Source: Chelydra serpentina (taxonomy: Eukaryota > Chordata > Testudines > Chelydridae). Taken from it: a DNA stretch of 64,000 bases. Positions 1 through 12,620 of the stretch are shown piece by piece (the stretch's first letter is position 1; each line of letters opens with the position of its first letter). The stretch is from contig JBAIAC010000001.1 of NCBI GenBank assembly GCA_037349315.1, positions 5,498,001 through 5,562,000 on the forward strand, given 5' to 3'. The position numbers and the translations under genes are program-made. The notes below the pieces were generated by a model. The model saw nothing but the letters and a program-made list of their open reading frames with translations. It ran no database searches and had not been told where the DNA came from.

Positions 1-1046
1 GATGAGCACTCATGAGAAGGTGAGGAAAATGTGGGGAGGCAATTCTTATAGGAGCCCAAGGGGTTTTATTTCCCCTGTTGGTCTACACAAATCCTCCTCG
101 CCTCCAAGGCTGAAGTGGGAGAGGTGGAAAGCATTTATGCTCCTGGGCACTGCTGAATATGTAATCATATGATGGAGCTTGCTAATGTGGTATCAGATTT
201 GTAATTGTTTTTTTGTCAACTCAACAGTAAATGTCTTACTAAGACCTTTGTTTGGATATTTTCAATATTACTATACAGTGACAAAATGCAATACTAGAAG
301 GGGTGTGGAGAGAAAATCTGCTGTTAGGCTGATAGAATTGGTCAACAAGGCTGAGAGCCACTGAGAAAACAGGTGGCACCTTCTTGAAAGTGCCTTGGAT
401 TTTGCACATTAAAGTTACTGTAAACTACTCAGTGATTGAAATAGGTATTATACAGGGTCCTACAGCAGAGCACAATGACTGCACCACACTTGAAGTGGGG
501 GGAACATTGTCTGGGCTTGCTGAAGGAAGGCAGCAGTGCTTTATGGTGGTGAAGGGTCGGGGGAAGGTGGTCAGAAACTGCTGCAAAAGGTGAGCGGTGG
601 TCAGCTTTGCGGCATGAGGTCAGAAAGCTATAAAGGTGCAAGTCCTGAGCATTAGAAGCCCTTTTTCCATGCAGCAGGCAAGGCAGCACCCACCTTCCCT
701 CCCCTAGAGGTGGCAAATAGCAGGTTTGGTTAGGACCTGCTGTGTGCATTGTGCTAGTAATAAAGATAAGCACATGCACTTTGTACTGCCAGGTTTTTTT
801 GCTCATGTATCAGTTCTATGGAGAAGAATAGTACATAGAGTTTAAGGCCAGAATGGACCACCTGCTTATGTAATCTGACCTCCTGTATATCACAGGCCAC
901 TAACACCACACAGCACTAAACCCAACAACTGAAATTAGACCAAAGTATTACAGCCCACAGGGACTAGACTATTATATGCTACAAATAGTTCACTGTATGA
1001 CTTTCAAAGCAAGCAAAATAATGTTATTTAAACCAGTAATAATTCA
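1..1046. other. Unassigned AT-rich sequence
   Basis: I recognise no gene or repeat here. Open frames are short (under about 125 codons) and look like chance. This could be host intron, intergenic sequence or very old repeats. Confidence 0.5.
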
Positions 1047-1224
1047 CAGAATCATAGAATCTCAGGGTTGGAAGGGACCTTAGGAGGTCATCTAGTCCAA
1101 CCCCCGGCTCAAAGCAGGACCGATCCCCAATTTTTTGCCCCAGATCCCTAAATGGCTCTCTCAAGGATTGAATTCACAACCCTGTGTTTACACAAGCCAA
1201 TGCTCAAACCACTGAGCTATCCCT
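1047..1224 (-). repeat. Cry-type tRNA-derived SINE
   Basis: Read on the minus strand, the copy has a tRNA-like head with an A-box-like TAGCTCAGTGG. A central block follows, then a CR1-like tail with the motif GGTCCCTTCCAACCCTGA and a terminal ATTCTATGA-type repeat. It is a non-coding pol III retroposon thought to be mobilised by CR1 reverse transcriptase. Substitutions in the B-box region suggest an old copy. Short AATT-like words on both sides may be the target duplication, but I do not assert it. Confidence 0.9.
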
Positions 1225-1227
1225 CAA

Positions 1228-3401
1228 TTGTATAGAGGGATAGACTCATTTCCAAAATCTACATATAAACTGAAGTATGTATACAGGGTGAGCCAGGTTT
1301 CACCATAAACCTTATCAAAATCTCCAGGTATACAATGGAACAGAATTATTATTGGTTTTAGTAGGCTAATTTATACCATTAGTCCCACAGATATCAAAGC
1401 TCCTTGACACAGTAACTTTCTCTTCTTACACAACTAATGCTCCCGGCATAATTTAATAATAAATACATATTAGCTTACAAGAATCAGAAACCTGATCCTG
1501 CAAAGCTTTGCTCATTCAACTTGTGTGTAGAAATACTTTATCTACTACAACTTCTCTGAACACTTACAAAAAGTTGTAATGTTACAGCTTTGGAAAATGT
1601 ATTGAAACAGTATACACTAGTGACTTATTTAAAATCCGTACTTATGGGAACATGAAAACAATTCCAACTGTTGTGAGAATGGGTTTCTTAAAAAGTGCTA
1701 TAAATAAGAATATTTATTTGCTAAAGTAATCGCTAACCAATATGATTCACAGATATTGGGCCTGTTCAAGTTTCATTGAAGTCAATAGGAGTCTTTCCAT
1801 TGACTTTAATTATGCTTGGATTGGACCTATAGAGACCAACAAGCCTCTTAGCAGTAGCAGCAATATTTTTTAATGAAAAAAGAAGGCTATATAAAATCTG
1901 TGTGATGATACAAGTTTATTAACCTGAGTAAGATTTCAGCCTGCACTGGAATATCATTTGCAATTTCAAAGTCTAAGCTGAGTGTTGTATGCAAGCCAGA
2001 ATTTAATGCTGCTGTACATATCAAAGGCATTTAACCAGTAGATGTCAAAACAATTGGTTATCCTTTAAAACAATTATTTGCAGATACACAGAGTTAAAAG
2101 GAGCTGGGCTGGAACTAATATAGAATTTAAGAAAAATGTGAGTCACAGAAATAGCACTGAGGGTTTAACCAAAACCACAAATATGAAGGTAGAATGATTG
2201 TTTAATGTTATTGGAATTGGTTGTAACCTATAGTCATTGACAGTGTCCCTAACTAGAAAATAAATACAGCTCAACGTCCTCTTATAAAATGCATAATAAA
2301 TGAAAGGCCTTCTAATATCTGACTTTCACTTTTTCACAAATTATATCTGTTTTAGTCTGAAAAAATTGAATTGTTCTGTCTCTGGATACAAAAATATATT
2401 TCAGACATGTCTTCATTAACTTCATCACTTTAGAACTTTTAGCAGCAATGGCTTGCATTTACATCCTCCATTTATGTCCTCCTACCAAACCCGAATTGAG
2501 TCAATTTTAAATTAAAATGGTGACATATTCTGTTATACTATCTAACTATGCAATAGATCAGTATATTGTAGCAAAAGTGCAAGATACCCAATATACATTT
2601 CATACATTATCATTACAATTACAATCATAACTATAAAGGTGAAGTGAAAACATAAGCAATGTGAATTTTGGTCAATTGTTACATGTTTTGGAGGCCTCTG
2701 TTTCACAACAGTGGCTAAATTCTGTGTGATCATAGCTTGAGTGCCGTTTGGAGAAGGGTATGTACGCAAAGGAGCACCAGGATTGCTCCCTCCTAGTGGG
2801 GGACAAATCATCCTGAAAAGGTCAGAGAAACGAGAGGAAGAGGAGTGGGTCTCCTCTGCACCAATCTGAAACCTAGTAGGATTAAGTGTCGGAAGGCAAT
2901 TTCTCTATCTTCCTATTCCAGTGAAGACAAATAAAATGCTTCCCTGGCTTCTAGAGTGAGGGTGAAGGCACAATGATTGTTCAAACAATTTAGAGGAAAA
3001 TTTAATTATTCTACAATACAGTTGGCTATTGGTGAGCTAAAATTTAGAAAAAGAGTTGTAACTTGCTGTTCGTACACTTAAACGCAGTGGGCCAGATCCT
3101 TAGTGTAATTTGGCATCAACTTCATATAATTTCCCCATTAGCCTTTCAGTCTCCCTCCAACCCTCATCTCCAGATTGCTCTGTAATTTATACTGTTAAAA
3201 AGGTGAGTACAGAAGACTAATATTTCTTAGGGATGAGGAAAGGGTCAATGCGTCTCAAAGAATCTTTATTTCAAAAAGAATAAACTATTTTATCTTTTGT
3301 ATCTTGCTAAACTTCATTCTCAGCCATTTTACTATTCAGTGTTACTCTTTTATGTTTTGCTGCCATTGCTCAGAATTATCATCTCCTTCATGTACTTGGA
3401 T
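1228..3401. other. Unassigned AT-rich sequence
   Basis: No gene or named repeat is recognised. A short 'GTTCAAGTTTCATTGAAGTC'-type word near 1765-1830 resembles common amniote dispersed sequence, but it is too short to classify. Confidence 0.45.

Positions 3402-3440
<39 letters not shown>
3402..3440. repeat. Compound (TC)n(AC)n microsatellite
   Basis: About 12 TC units run directly into about 8 AC units. It is a perfect simple-sequence repeat and probably length-polymorphic. Confidence 0.95.
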
Positions 3441-4154
3441 GTTTGAATTCATCGCAAAAATTGAATTAACTCTTATTTTAGCCTGACTTTCCCTACAGCA
3501 AATAGATTTTCTTTCATAGCAAGGAAGGACTTGTGTAAATTGTTAACTTTCTTAAAGAACCTAAATACAAAACTGAAACTATGTAATAGACTGGTGGTGT
3601 AGAATAGAAGGTGTTGTATTAGCATGAGCAAGCCCTAGTATGGTGTAGTACTTAAACTATGCATGGAAAAAAGGGAACTGTTAGCAGAAAATGAAAACAT
3701 AATTATCCCACAAAGAAGAGAAATATTTCCCTTATTTAAGAAAGCATTACGGTAATCTCCAAATTAATTTCTGAAGCCTCTTCCTCATATGTCTCTTTCT
3801 ATTAAGAAAAGCCCCGTGTGTATTCGTATTTAGGCCTGGTCAGTATAGCAGAATCCTGGTTAAGGGTGGATTTGAAAAACCCCTTTTTGATTTGTATATT
3901 GGAACAACATCAGAAAACAAACAATATCTCCATTTCACCCCCTAAAAATCAAACAAGTTCTACCAGACCATCTAATGCTGAAGCAGGTCAATCAGGTTAT
4001 AATTGACACTGCCATGAGCTGTAACATTTATCTGCACCTCTGTCACACTCAAATAGTAGGTAAACATTTATTTCCCAGCCTGTAAATAAAAGCAAATCTC
4101 ACTACCTGCAATCTGATCAATATAGCCAAGTGTTCACTAAGGACAAACATATTA
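3441..4154. other. Unassigned sequence
   Basis: I see no recognisable gene or repeat between the microsatellite and the solo LTR. Confidence 0.45.
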
Positions 4155-4158
4155 GCAC

Positions 4159-4786
4159 TGTGGCAAATTGCCGGCACTGCTATGATGGGTCCCGCACTTT
4201 CTCTTCTTGTGGGGGGGTTTCAGGGTGCCATTTCTTGCCCCTGAACTGGGGTAACAGCTATCCTACTAGTATCCTAGGGAAGGGGAGTGGAGAGGGAGGG
4301 ACCCGGGCCCACCCTCTGCTCCGGGTCCCAGCCCAGGGGCCCTATGATAGCAGGTGAACCACTTGTACCAGTGATACTTTCCCCTGGGCTACTTCCCTCT
4401 CCTGACCTTCAGCTTGTGGGGCTTCCTGCCTTCCCTCTGTACAAGCCAGGTGTCCCTTTACCTAGGATCTTGGTCTTCTTAGCCCACAGCAGCACTTCTC
4501 AAAACTCTCCTCTGCTTTCCTCCGAACTGCTCTTTGTTCCACCACCAATCCACTCTGATTCACTCCTCCAAACTGCTCTCTGCTCCACCACCAAACCACT
4601 CTGCTCCAACTCCTCCTCACTCTGCTCCAACTCCTCGTCTGGCTGATTGAAGCAGGGGGATTTTATCAGGTGACTGGCTTCAGGTGCTGTAATTGGTTTC
4701 AGGTGCTTTTAATTAATCTACAGGGAATAAGGCTTCTCCTCATCCTAGATCACTCTCCTGCTGCCTTCTGGCCATGCTGTATCACA
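4159..4786 (+). mobile_element. Solo LTR, ERV/LTR-retrotransposon, TSD GCAC
   Basis: The segment starts TGTGGCA and ends TATCACA, with GCAC directly on both sides (4155-4158 and 4787-4790), a 4-bp target-site duplication. Its interior is C/T-rich with repeated CTCTGCTCCA-type words at about 4500-4640, and it contains no coding domain. The 'CCCACCCTCTGCT' block and the start and end match the LTR at 36753, so both belong to one family. A 4-bp duplication fits class I ERVs but also gypsy-type elements. The single LTR implies loss of the interior by LTR-LTR recombination. Confidence 0.85.
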
Positions 4787-4790
4787 GCAC

Positions 4791-5674
4791 ATACAGAAAA
4801 TGGCTTTTAGAAAGAAATCTTTGATCCATAACACCAAATGATCACTCTTAGCTGTGATCATAAAAAAGTGAATTCCACTCTACTTAGATGACAATTCTGT
4901 AAGCAAATACTATCTGCTAATATATTACAGGAAGTGTTGTTGGTAATTCAATATGGGGTACTCTTCCCCTCTCTCACCCATGCCACCCAGGTCACCACCA
5001 AACCAATGCATCCACATTATCTTAGGGGCACACTATGCTGGAGAGGCTTTTAGTTATTTTATTTTATGATGACCCATAAAACTGGCAACTTGAGGTAATT
5101 AAAGATCTCATGGAATTGTTCACAAGAGGAACAATATTGTATTGTTCAATACATCTCTAATATAACAGTTGAATTGAGGAAGACACTTTTTACAATGTCC
5201 CTGCCCCCCCACAGAACCGAAGGCAGAAGCATAGCAAGTCACTTGTCTGTTATATTTTCTTTGAGTAGCATTTTATATCTCTGGAGATTCATTTTCTTAC
5301 TTTCTTCCATTAAAATGTAGTGTTGTAATTTACATAACTTTCTGGCGGAATTAATAGTTTTGCTCCTTCCTCTTAAGAGCTTTTCAAATCAACTTGACCT
5401 AGCACATACTAAATATTTCCACAGGTTGGTATGTACATGATTACACCAGTACCAAACTTAGCTGAGAGATGGCCATTGTAATTTTATTACTCTACAAAAG
5501 TGGAAATACAGTACATCCCCGATGGAAAAAAAGATTTTACATGTAACCTGAGAGAGAAAAACCAGGTCCTTTCAAGACAGTGACAAATGTCCTATTGACT
5601 ATAACAAGAGCAGAGTTTGGCTTTTAATGAATTATGGTAATAAACAGGTGTAATAGTTCAACATCTAATATAAT
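4791..5674. other. Unassigned sequence
   Basis: No gene or named repeat is recognised; ORFs are short and random-looking. Confidence 0.45.
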
Positions 5675-5990
5675 CCATTATTATTATTATCACCATTAAT
5701 TTTCATTCATATTGCAATAGAGCTCTGGGATTCTAAATGTTATTTAACTACATAACAAAAAATGGTCCCTGCCCCAAAGCGCTTACAATCTAAGTATAAG
5801 AGGACAGACAACAAATGGATACAACAAACAGACAGTGGGAGCAAAAGGTAAATGTGAAATGATTGTGATCAACACTGTTGCCATGAATTTTGTAGAAAGC
5901 ACAGCAGGGGTGAGTTTTAGGAAGGGATTTGTAGGGAGACAAGGCTGTGGCTTTGCAGATTTTTTACAGAGAATGCCTTCCACCGAGTCT
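5675..5990 (+). repeat. Ancient amniote dispersed repeat, family not named
   Basis: It begins with ATT-rich sequence, followed by 'GTCCCTGCCCCAAAGCGCTT' and a block on 'CTTACAATCTAAGTATAAG'. I recognise these words from a common old interspersed repeat of turtles and other amniotes. It has no coding capacity. I cannot assign the RepeatMasker name. Confidence 0.55.
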
Positions 5991-7414
5991 ATAATAGTTT
6001 AAATGAAAATGAAAGAGAGACTTACATTAAGTAGCTATGAGATAAGATCACAATTTGGAATACACACCAATCTAAGAGAAGAAGATAAGACTGCAAGCAG
6101 GTTCTGGCTCTACCTGAGCTACCTGGACATCGTGCCTAGGAACAAAGGAGTATACAGTGATATTTGCTTGCTTACTGCCTCTGTGAAAGGTTTCTGGGTG
6201 GATAAAGGCAAAAATGGGCATAGCTTTAGTTCTACATCCCCATCAACCTGCTGGCCAGTGCAGTGAGACAGTGCGAGAAGTAATTATCCTCGCAATAAAT
6301 TATTACTCCACCAAAAGCAGTGAGATATTTGTAAATTGGAGGAGTGTCTGAGGAACAAGGCCTCCAGGGATATTCCTGAGGTAATGTGCTTACCCACCAG
6401 CCCTTGTTCAAGTCTAAAATCACTCTAGTCCAAAGACTGTGAATATAGACTGGCTAATCTTAAAAAACAAAACAAAAAAACAACAACAACCAGGTTTATC
6501 TTCAGGTATAATATTTCATTTCTAAGTGATGCCAGCAATTCAGGGGAACTGATCCTATGCTCAAGATCCTAACCTCTGAAATGTGTCATGCATTGCTGTT
6601 GTCTTCAAAAATCAGGTGCTACCTTTGCGCACAACTGTAGAATAGCTGATTTTCCAAGACTGAAGTGGGCAGGGCTAGCTCTGTTAAGCACGTAAAGAGG
6701 CTGTGATCTAGACTCACAGTCTGTTGGGGTGAAAAGTATTCAATAAACAATATTGAATTGTTGCTGAACAAGTGACCATAAAGTGTGAGGAGTTTTATGT
6801 TTTCCAGGACCAGTTTGTTTAGGACAGCAAAAGCCAATGGATAGCCATGGACTCAGGACATTTGCTGTATTTAATATGGCAAGACATAGTGTGGAAGTTT
6901 CCAAGCAATAAGGAAACATTCCTATTAGACTGTGTTGCAATGATACTCTTGCCTCTTGCTCAGTCACCAATGTCACACCCTCTGCCAAGTCGTGACACAT
7001 GTCCAGGCCATTGCAGATTTTCCAATGGAGGAGAGACCAGTGATGTGGAGTCTAGATATATTCTAAATTGTTTTATTTACACACACAACACACATGTCAG
7101 TTCAGAAAGGAGACAGTCAAACAGTACCCAGAACAATCCCTTCTTCCCGGGCAACTCTACTTCAGAAATAGACTCTAATCAGACCCCAAGGCAAAGAGAC
7201 AACTCTCCTGCTACAACTCCTGCTCTGCTGAAGCTAACTCAACCCAAAATGCTAAAACTAACAAAGAACAACATAGCATGAATTCCCAGGAGTAAAAACT
7301 TGCTCATACACTAATGCTCACAAACTAAGAAAAAGAACTTGGAAGACCATGAGTAACAGGACCACATGCTAATGGCCGCCATAGGAACACAATGCAAGCG
7401 ATTTGTTATTTCAC
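5991..7414. other. Unassigned sequence, possibly LTR-like at 7030-7380
   Basis: Most of this stretch shows nothing recognisable. A 144-codon open frame (6847-7281, +) lacks any domain I know and has repeat-like wording ('AGTACCCAGAACAATCCC'). I suspect a degraded LTR or other repeat rather than a gene. Confidence 0.4.
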
Positions 7415-7426
7415 TGTAGCAAATTT

Positions 7427-7898
7427 AATAAGGAGTCTTGTGGCACCTTAAAGACTAACATATTTATTAAAGCATAAGCTTTTGTGGGCTATGATCCATT
7501 TCTTCAGATGTATGAATAAAGACTGGGAATGGCTGGGTCACTACAAGAAGTAATCTCTCATCAACTGTTGAGTATGGACCATCCACCCCGATGGAACTGT
7601 CATTATTAGCAAAACAAAAAGTAATTTTTACTCTGTTGACATTCACAACTTCTTGTCAACTGTTGGGAATGGGACATATCCACCCTGATTGAATCATTGA
7701 CTCCCCCCCCCACCAAACTTGGTAAGGCAATTCCCATCTTTTCTTGTGCTGTGTATTTATGCCTTCCTACTGTAATTTTCACTCCATACATCTGAAGATG
7801 TATGCTTATGCTCTAATAAATGTGTTAATCTTTAAGGTGCCACAAGGCTCTTCGTTGTTTTTGCTGAAATAGACTAACACGGCTACCCCTCTGAGACT
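7427..7898. mobile_element. Penelope-like element remnant with inverted 3' tails, 12-bp TSD
   Basis: A perfect 12-bp duplication, TGTAGCAAATTT, flanks the insertion at 7415-7426 and 7899-7910. The right end (about 7780-7898, +) carries the PLE 3' region: TCTTTAAGGTGCCACAAGG, then AGACTAACACGGCTAC. The left end (7431-7530) carries the same 3' region in the opposite orientation. Both match the PLE copy at 58680-58808. The middle (7530-7780) is non-coding, with a C-run near 7705. Partial inverted tails and variable TSDs are known habits of Penelope-like elements. No RT or GIY-YIG coding remains. Confidence 0.8.
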
Positions 7899-7910
7899 TG
7901 TAGCAAATTT

Positions 7911-8127
7911 GTAACCATTGTTATTATGGCCTATTTGTACAGTGATATAAGCCTGTGTTATGCTTTATAAATGTGCATGTTTAAGAATGTTTATTGGTGT
8001 AAAGTATTGAAAGAACTGTAGAAACATCAAGATGTATATTTCACTTGAATGATAGGTATAACTATATTAGTATAAAATATTGCACATGGTCCTTATGTGG
8101 GCACATGGAGGGAGAATGCCATAGGTG
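7911..8127. other. Unassigned sequence
   Basis: Short AT-rich stretch between two repeats with no recognised content. Confidence 0.4.
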
Positions 8128-8545
8128 GTGTGACCTAGTGGTTGGAGCAGAATCAGAGGGCAGCACTGGAATAGTGGTCAGAAGTCAAGCCAGGAATCAG
8201 AACAGAACCATAAGACAGAGCTGGAAGCATAATGAGGCGACAAGCCAGTGGTCAGGAATCAGGAGTTCAGAAGTAGGCAGGGACTGGCTCTGGAGAGGGG
8301 CAGGCAAGGGGTGAAACAAGGGCTGGACAAGAAGAAGATCTGGCACAGCTAGGGATGGGGAACACACTGAACAGCCACTGTGCTGCTGTTGCTACAGGGC
8401 TTAAATGATGAGGTATTGGCTCTTCTGACCAATCAGGGAGCATAGTCACTTAGTTGGGGGTTTATTGGGCCCAGCTAGGCTCATTGGGTTGCTAGGCAAC
8501 TGAGCCCAAGCAGTTGAGTTCATGACATCTGGCATGTCCTGTGAA
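8128..8545. repeat. LTR-like dispersed repeat
   Basis: A purine-rich run of 'AGTCAGGAATCAGAA'-like words is followed by 'CTGACCAATCAGG' and 'GGTTGCTAGGCAACTGAGCCC'. I recognise the style from turtle LTR retrotransposons. There are no clear termini or duplication, and the short ORFs are compositional. Boundaries are approximate. Confidence 0.45.
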
Positions 8546-8712
8546 AAGACATATAAAAATCTGAGTCCCTGCATCCAGGAGTATAAGGAGCACTCTTACT
8601 GTGCACTCCCCAGTGTACATATTATGCCTAAGGTGGTGGAGATGGGGTGAATGAGAGATGGGACCAGGTATATACGTATAAGAAGCTGAATACAGATAAA
8701 AATAGAGACCAG

Positions 8713-9823
8713 AGTGATGGGATCCCCCCCAGGATGTTACCTGGAACTGGGGTACTACTGAGCCCTCTGACCTGCGCTCCCTCTCACAGGGTACTGTTGT
8801 GACAAGTTGCAAAGCCTTCCAAGCTTGCACTTTCACTAGCATTCACACGGATAGGGACACACCCCGCTGCAGTTCCATGCAGGCTCTCTAACCATCAGCC
8901 TCCCAGCCTAGGACCCCAGTCAAATCTGGCCAGAATATGGGTTTAATACCCAGTCCGCCTCTCCCTCAATGTGAAGAGGACCATGCACACTTAGAATCAT
9001 AGCAGCACTTGTAGTAACCAAGCTGAGATTTTCCCCAGATGCCTTAGTCAAATGCACACTGGTTTGGATTAAAACATAAAATAAGTTTATTAACTACAAA
9101 GAGGTAGATTTTAAGTGATTATAATGATAGCAAACAAATCAAAGCAGATTACCTAGTAAATAAACAAAACCGCAAACTGAGCTTAACATACTAGATAGGT
9201 AGGACATGAATTAGCAAATTCTCACCCCGAGTGATAAACAGGCTGGCAGATTCTTAATGCCCAAGCTGCCTTGGCTTTGCAGTTTGGGATTCCCAGGTTT
9301 TCATACACAGGCTAGAAATCCATTTAGCCTGGGACCATCACTTCGCCCAGTTCAATCTTTATTCCTCAGGTGTTTCCAGGTATGTTGTAGGGAGAATGAG
9401 GCACCATCGTGATATCATTTCCCCCTTTTATGTCTTCTTCCCACTCCCTAGAAAGATCTTTTGCTGTGACCTGGGTCAAACATTTCCCTTTGTGCAGTGC
9501 TTTCTTGGAGAGGTTTCTATTGTACACTGTTCCTGGGGTAATCCTAGTACTTGTGTGCATTTCCTCTATAAGCCATTAACATTGTTTGGCCTTTTTAGTG
9601 TTGTACCTGAAAGGCTACTTGTGGGTGTTTTCAACTTCACAACAGTAACACATACATAGCCAAACTTCATAACTTCACATACAATGATAACACATACCAT
9701 CCAATGAAATATTAATGTCTAGCAGATCAAGACGTTTAGAATGATACCTCACAAGGCATACTTTGTGGAAAACAAATCCTAATTATATGACATTGGTGAA
9801 TAAGGGGATGCCAACGTGTCACA
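8713..9823. mobile_element. Solo LTR, about 1.1 kb, TSD ACCAG
   Basis: The first bases GTGATGGGATCC and the last GTGTCACA form short imperfect inverted ends. ACCAG lies on both sides (8708-8712 and 9824-9828), a 5-bp duplication. Inside are 'ACATAAAATAAGTTTATTAACTA' sub-blocks typical of a turtle ERV LTR and no coding domain. A 5-bp duplication fits ERV-L/ERV3-type integration, in contrast to the 4-bp TSD LTRs elsewhere in the window. The class is inferred from TSD length only. Confidence 0.72.
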
Positions 9824-9907
9824 ACCAGTGTATGGAAATTTTCACAGGTGCCTGACTTAGAAGTCTAAATCCCATTAACAAAAGTGATGTTGGTACTTTG
9901 GAGCCTA

Positions 9908-10897
9908 TGAGCATTTCTACACTACAAACGTAAGTCGGCTTCAGTGAAGTTGACATCCAGTCACCACAGTAATTACATCAGTAGTGCATGTCCTCATCAC
10001 ACTCCTTGTGTCAATGGAGCGCGTCCTCACTAGCAGCACTTGCATTGATGCAGAGAGCAGTGCACTGTGGGTAGCTATCCCACAGTGCATCTCACTGCAG
10101 GGTTTTTTGAGAAGGGCTTGCAATGCCTCATGGAACCAAGACATTCTTGCAGGGGGGACTGGGAACATGGCTTCAACATCCAATGGTACAGTTTTCTCCC
10201 TCCCTCCGCTGATTTCAACTACAACCCATAATATTTTGTGCCTTTTTTCAAAAGGCTGGCATAGCTACACGTATGCCATATTCCGAGAAGCATGGACCCC
10301 ACTCAGCTGTGCACTATTGTTGTGAGCATTACAAACACCACGCACCTTAATCTGCAGCATTTCCAGAGCCATGAGGCGCTGCCGCCTGGAACATGGCAAT
10401 GTCCTTCAAGCACCCCTGCTGGAAACCATAGAATGAAACAATGCCTGGCTGCTGCTGGCAGTCATGCAGCAGCTGAATATGGCGGAGCACCGTTTCTGGT
10501 CCCGAGAAACAAGCATGACTGATGGGGTTACATTATTAAGCAGTTATGGAATAATGAGCAGTGGCTGCAGAACTTTTGTTTGTACAAAGCCACTTTCCAG
10601 GAACTGTGTGCGGCGCTCTCCCCAGTCCTGCAGTGCAGCAACACGAAAGTGAGACCTGCTCTGACAGTGGAGAAGTGAGTGGTCATCACTGTGTGGAAGC
10701 TTGCAATGGCAGACTGCTACTGAGCAGTGGGGAATCAATTTGGAGTTGGTAAATATACGATGGGGGCTGTTGTGATCCAAGTATGCAGGGCCACTGATTG
10801 CTTTTTGCTAAGGGTTGTGACTCTGGGCAATGTGCAGGAGATACTGGATGGCTTTGCTGAAATGGGGTTCCCTAACTGCGGTGGGGCGATGGATAGA
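9908..10897 (+). pseudogene. Harbinger (PIF) transposon, 5' half with broken transposase
   Basis: The copy starts with a TIR-like TTCTACACTAC. It carries the 5' UTR words shared with the 50.4-kb copy (CTCCTTGTGTCA, 'GTGGGTAGCTATCCCAC'). Conceptual translation near 10560-10890 gives transposase pieces: a helix-turn-helix-like region (WLQNF, ATFQELC), then LGNVQEILDGFAEMGF and NCGGAMD. The last D is the first residue of the DDE triad. Frameshifts and stops break it, and homology ends just after this D, so the catalytic core is lost. The matching copy at 51.3 kb continues. It is dead DNA. Confidence 0.75.
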
Positions 10898-12149
10898 GTC
10901 TGGTGCCTTGATTCCCTTGGTATCCAGTTTACCCTGGGCATGCTATTATACCTTGGGCATGATATTATTTCTGGAATCCTTTCACTTATTTGTTTCTGTG
11001 AAAGTCCAGGCATTTAAGCCTTTTCTTCTTGAAACTTCCTCTTTCAGTAACTGCTTTCTACAGCTATAATCCCGAACCGTTCAATTTGGTGGCAACACTC
11101 CCATTGGCTTCAATGGGTGCAGAATCAAGCTTTATATGCTGAATCACGGATCTTCAACTCCAACTGCTCATTCCCCCACCACCGATATCATCAATGCGCA
11201 CAGCCCTCAGCTGCTCAAATATTGCACAGACAGAATTTTCAGTTAAAGAAATAGGCAGCCCTAGAAAGAACTGATTTTCAGCCACATGCCAATGTAAATC
11301 CAGAATTTGCTGATGCTATTGCAATCCTATTGGATTCATTTTCTTGGAATATAAATTATCTTCTCTCTTCTGGTACACTGCTCTCTTGACTCTTTCAGCT
11401 GATCTTTATACCATATATTTTCAAGAAATGTTGCAATTTTCGCAGTACCTGTTCTATGGCCTACCTGTGGTCTTGTATATTGGCATACATTAATACAAAT
11501 GTGTTTACAGTGTATTTCAGTTAATAGGATTTAAATGTAACCATGCAATAATCTGCACGGTGACTAATAAGAATTTGTTCAATTGTATTGTTCTCAGAGC
11601 CTACTTTTTTGTGTTTGCAATCCCATACACTTGAATATTTTTATGGTGTTTGGGGGGGGTGTTTAAACTTTAACATATTAATTCATTTCACCTAACAGTT
11701 CCAGAGGAGATGAGCTCTTCCTGTAATTCCTGGCTGTAATTTATTGCCTTCCTAATCGGAAGTTGTTTTAAAGGAGTGGAGGAGCTATTATAGAATGAGA
11801 CTTTGTGCTTAAAATACAGTGAAGCCCAGGCTAAGGCTTACTTCCACTAGGCAACTTCTTGTCTTTCATGACTAAAAAGTATTTCCATATGGTTTATAGA
11901 ACAATTTTGTTCCATTTTTAGGAAGAAGTTACCTCCAGCAGGCTGTCAATTTTTGCTGATCACCTCTGTGGTCACTCAAAATATATTTCAATGTACAAAT
12001 GAATTAGTTGAGAGTTTCAATATACTGCCCTACCTATATGACATTCATTTCTTTGTGTTCAAGTCGGGTTTAGGTCAGTTCAGACAAGGGCAGTAGTTTA
12101 GTTCAAATCCTAGAGGACAGGTCTCCACATCATAAAAATCACCACCACA
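10898..12149. other. Unassigned AT-rich sequence
   Basis: No gene is seen and no repeat is firmly recognised after the truncated Harbinger. Confidence 0.4.
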
Positions 12150-12620
12150 ATTACTGTCACTCTTGTTGGCAGTAACAGAATCACAGGAATAAGAGATGGC
12201 AAGACCAAAACGTTGTCTGGTGCATTCCCCTGCCAGTACATGCCAGTTCTCTACATATTTTCCAGTGACTTGTCAAGACTTGTTTTACATGCCCAAAGCA
12301 ATTACGTTCAGCAACTTCTTTTGGGAGATTATTCAAAATCCAAACAGGTCTCACTGTCTGGAAGTTTCCCCTGATATTCAGCCTAATTTGCTGTTCTTAA
12401 TAATGTCACCTCATTACCTCCTCTTATACTCTTCTATCCCATTCTAAAATAATCCCTCCTTCTTCTCCAACTTAACACCTTTCAGATATTTATAGGCAGC
12501 TCTGATGTCAATGCTTAGCTGGGCTATACATATTAAACTCTTTTATTATTTCCTCAGTTAGCAACCCCTCGAACGGTCTCCTTTTCCACATCATTTTTAC
12601 TGCTCTCCGTAGAGTTAAGT
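12150..12620 (-). repeat. Old CR1/L3-like LINE fragment, 3' part
   Basis: On the plus strand the text parallels the reverse complement of CR1 ORF2 and 3' UTR: 'TTTGGGAGATTATTCAAAAT', 'CTGTCTGGAAGTTTCCCCTG', 'ATATTCAGCCTAATTTGCT' and 'TTTTTACTGCTCTCCG'. The same order is seen in the intact CR1 at 37.7 kb (TTCCTAATATCCAACCTAAA and so on). It is heavily diverged, codes for nothing, and its boundaries are approximate. Confidence 0.6.

Noticed and set aside
6847..7281. 144-codon plus-strand frame
   Set aside because: No recognisable domain, no upstream signals, and repeat-like wording in its second half.
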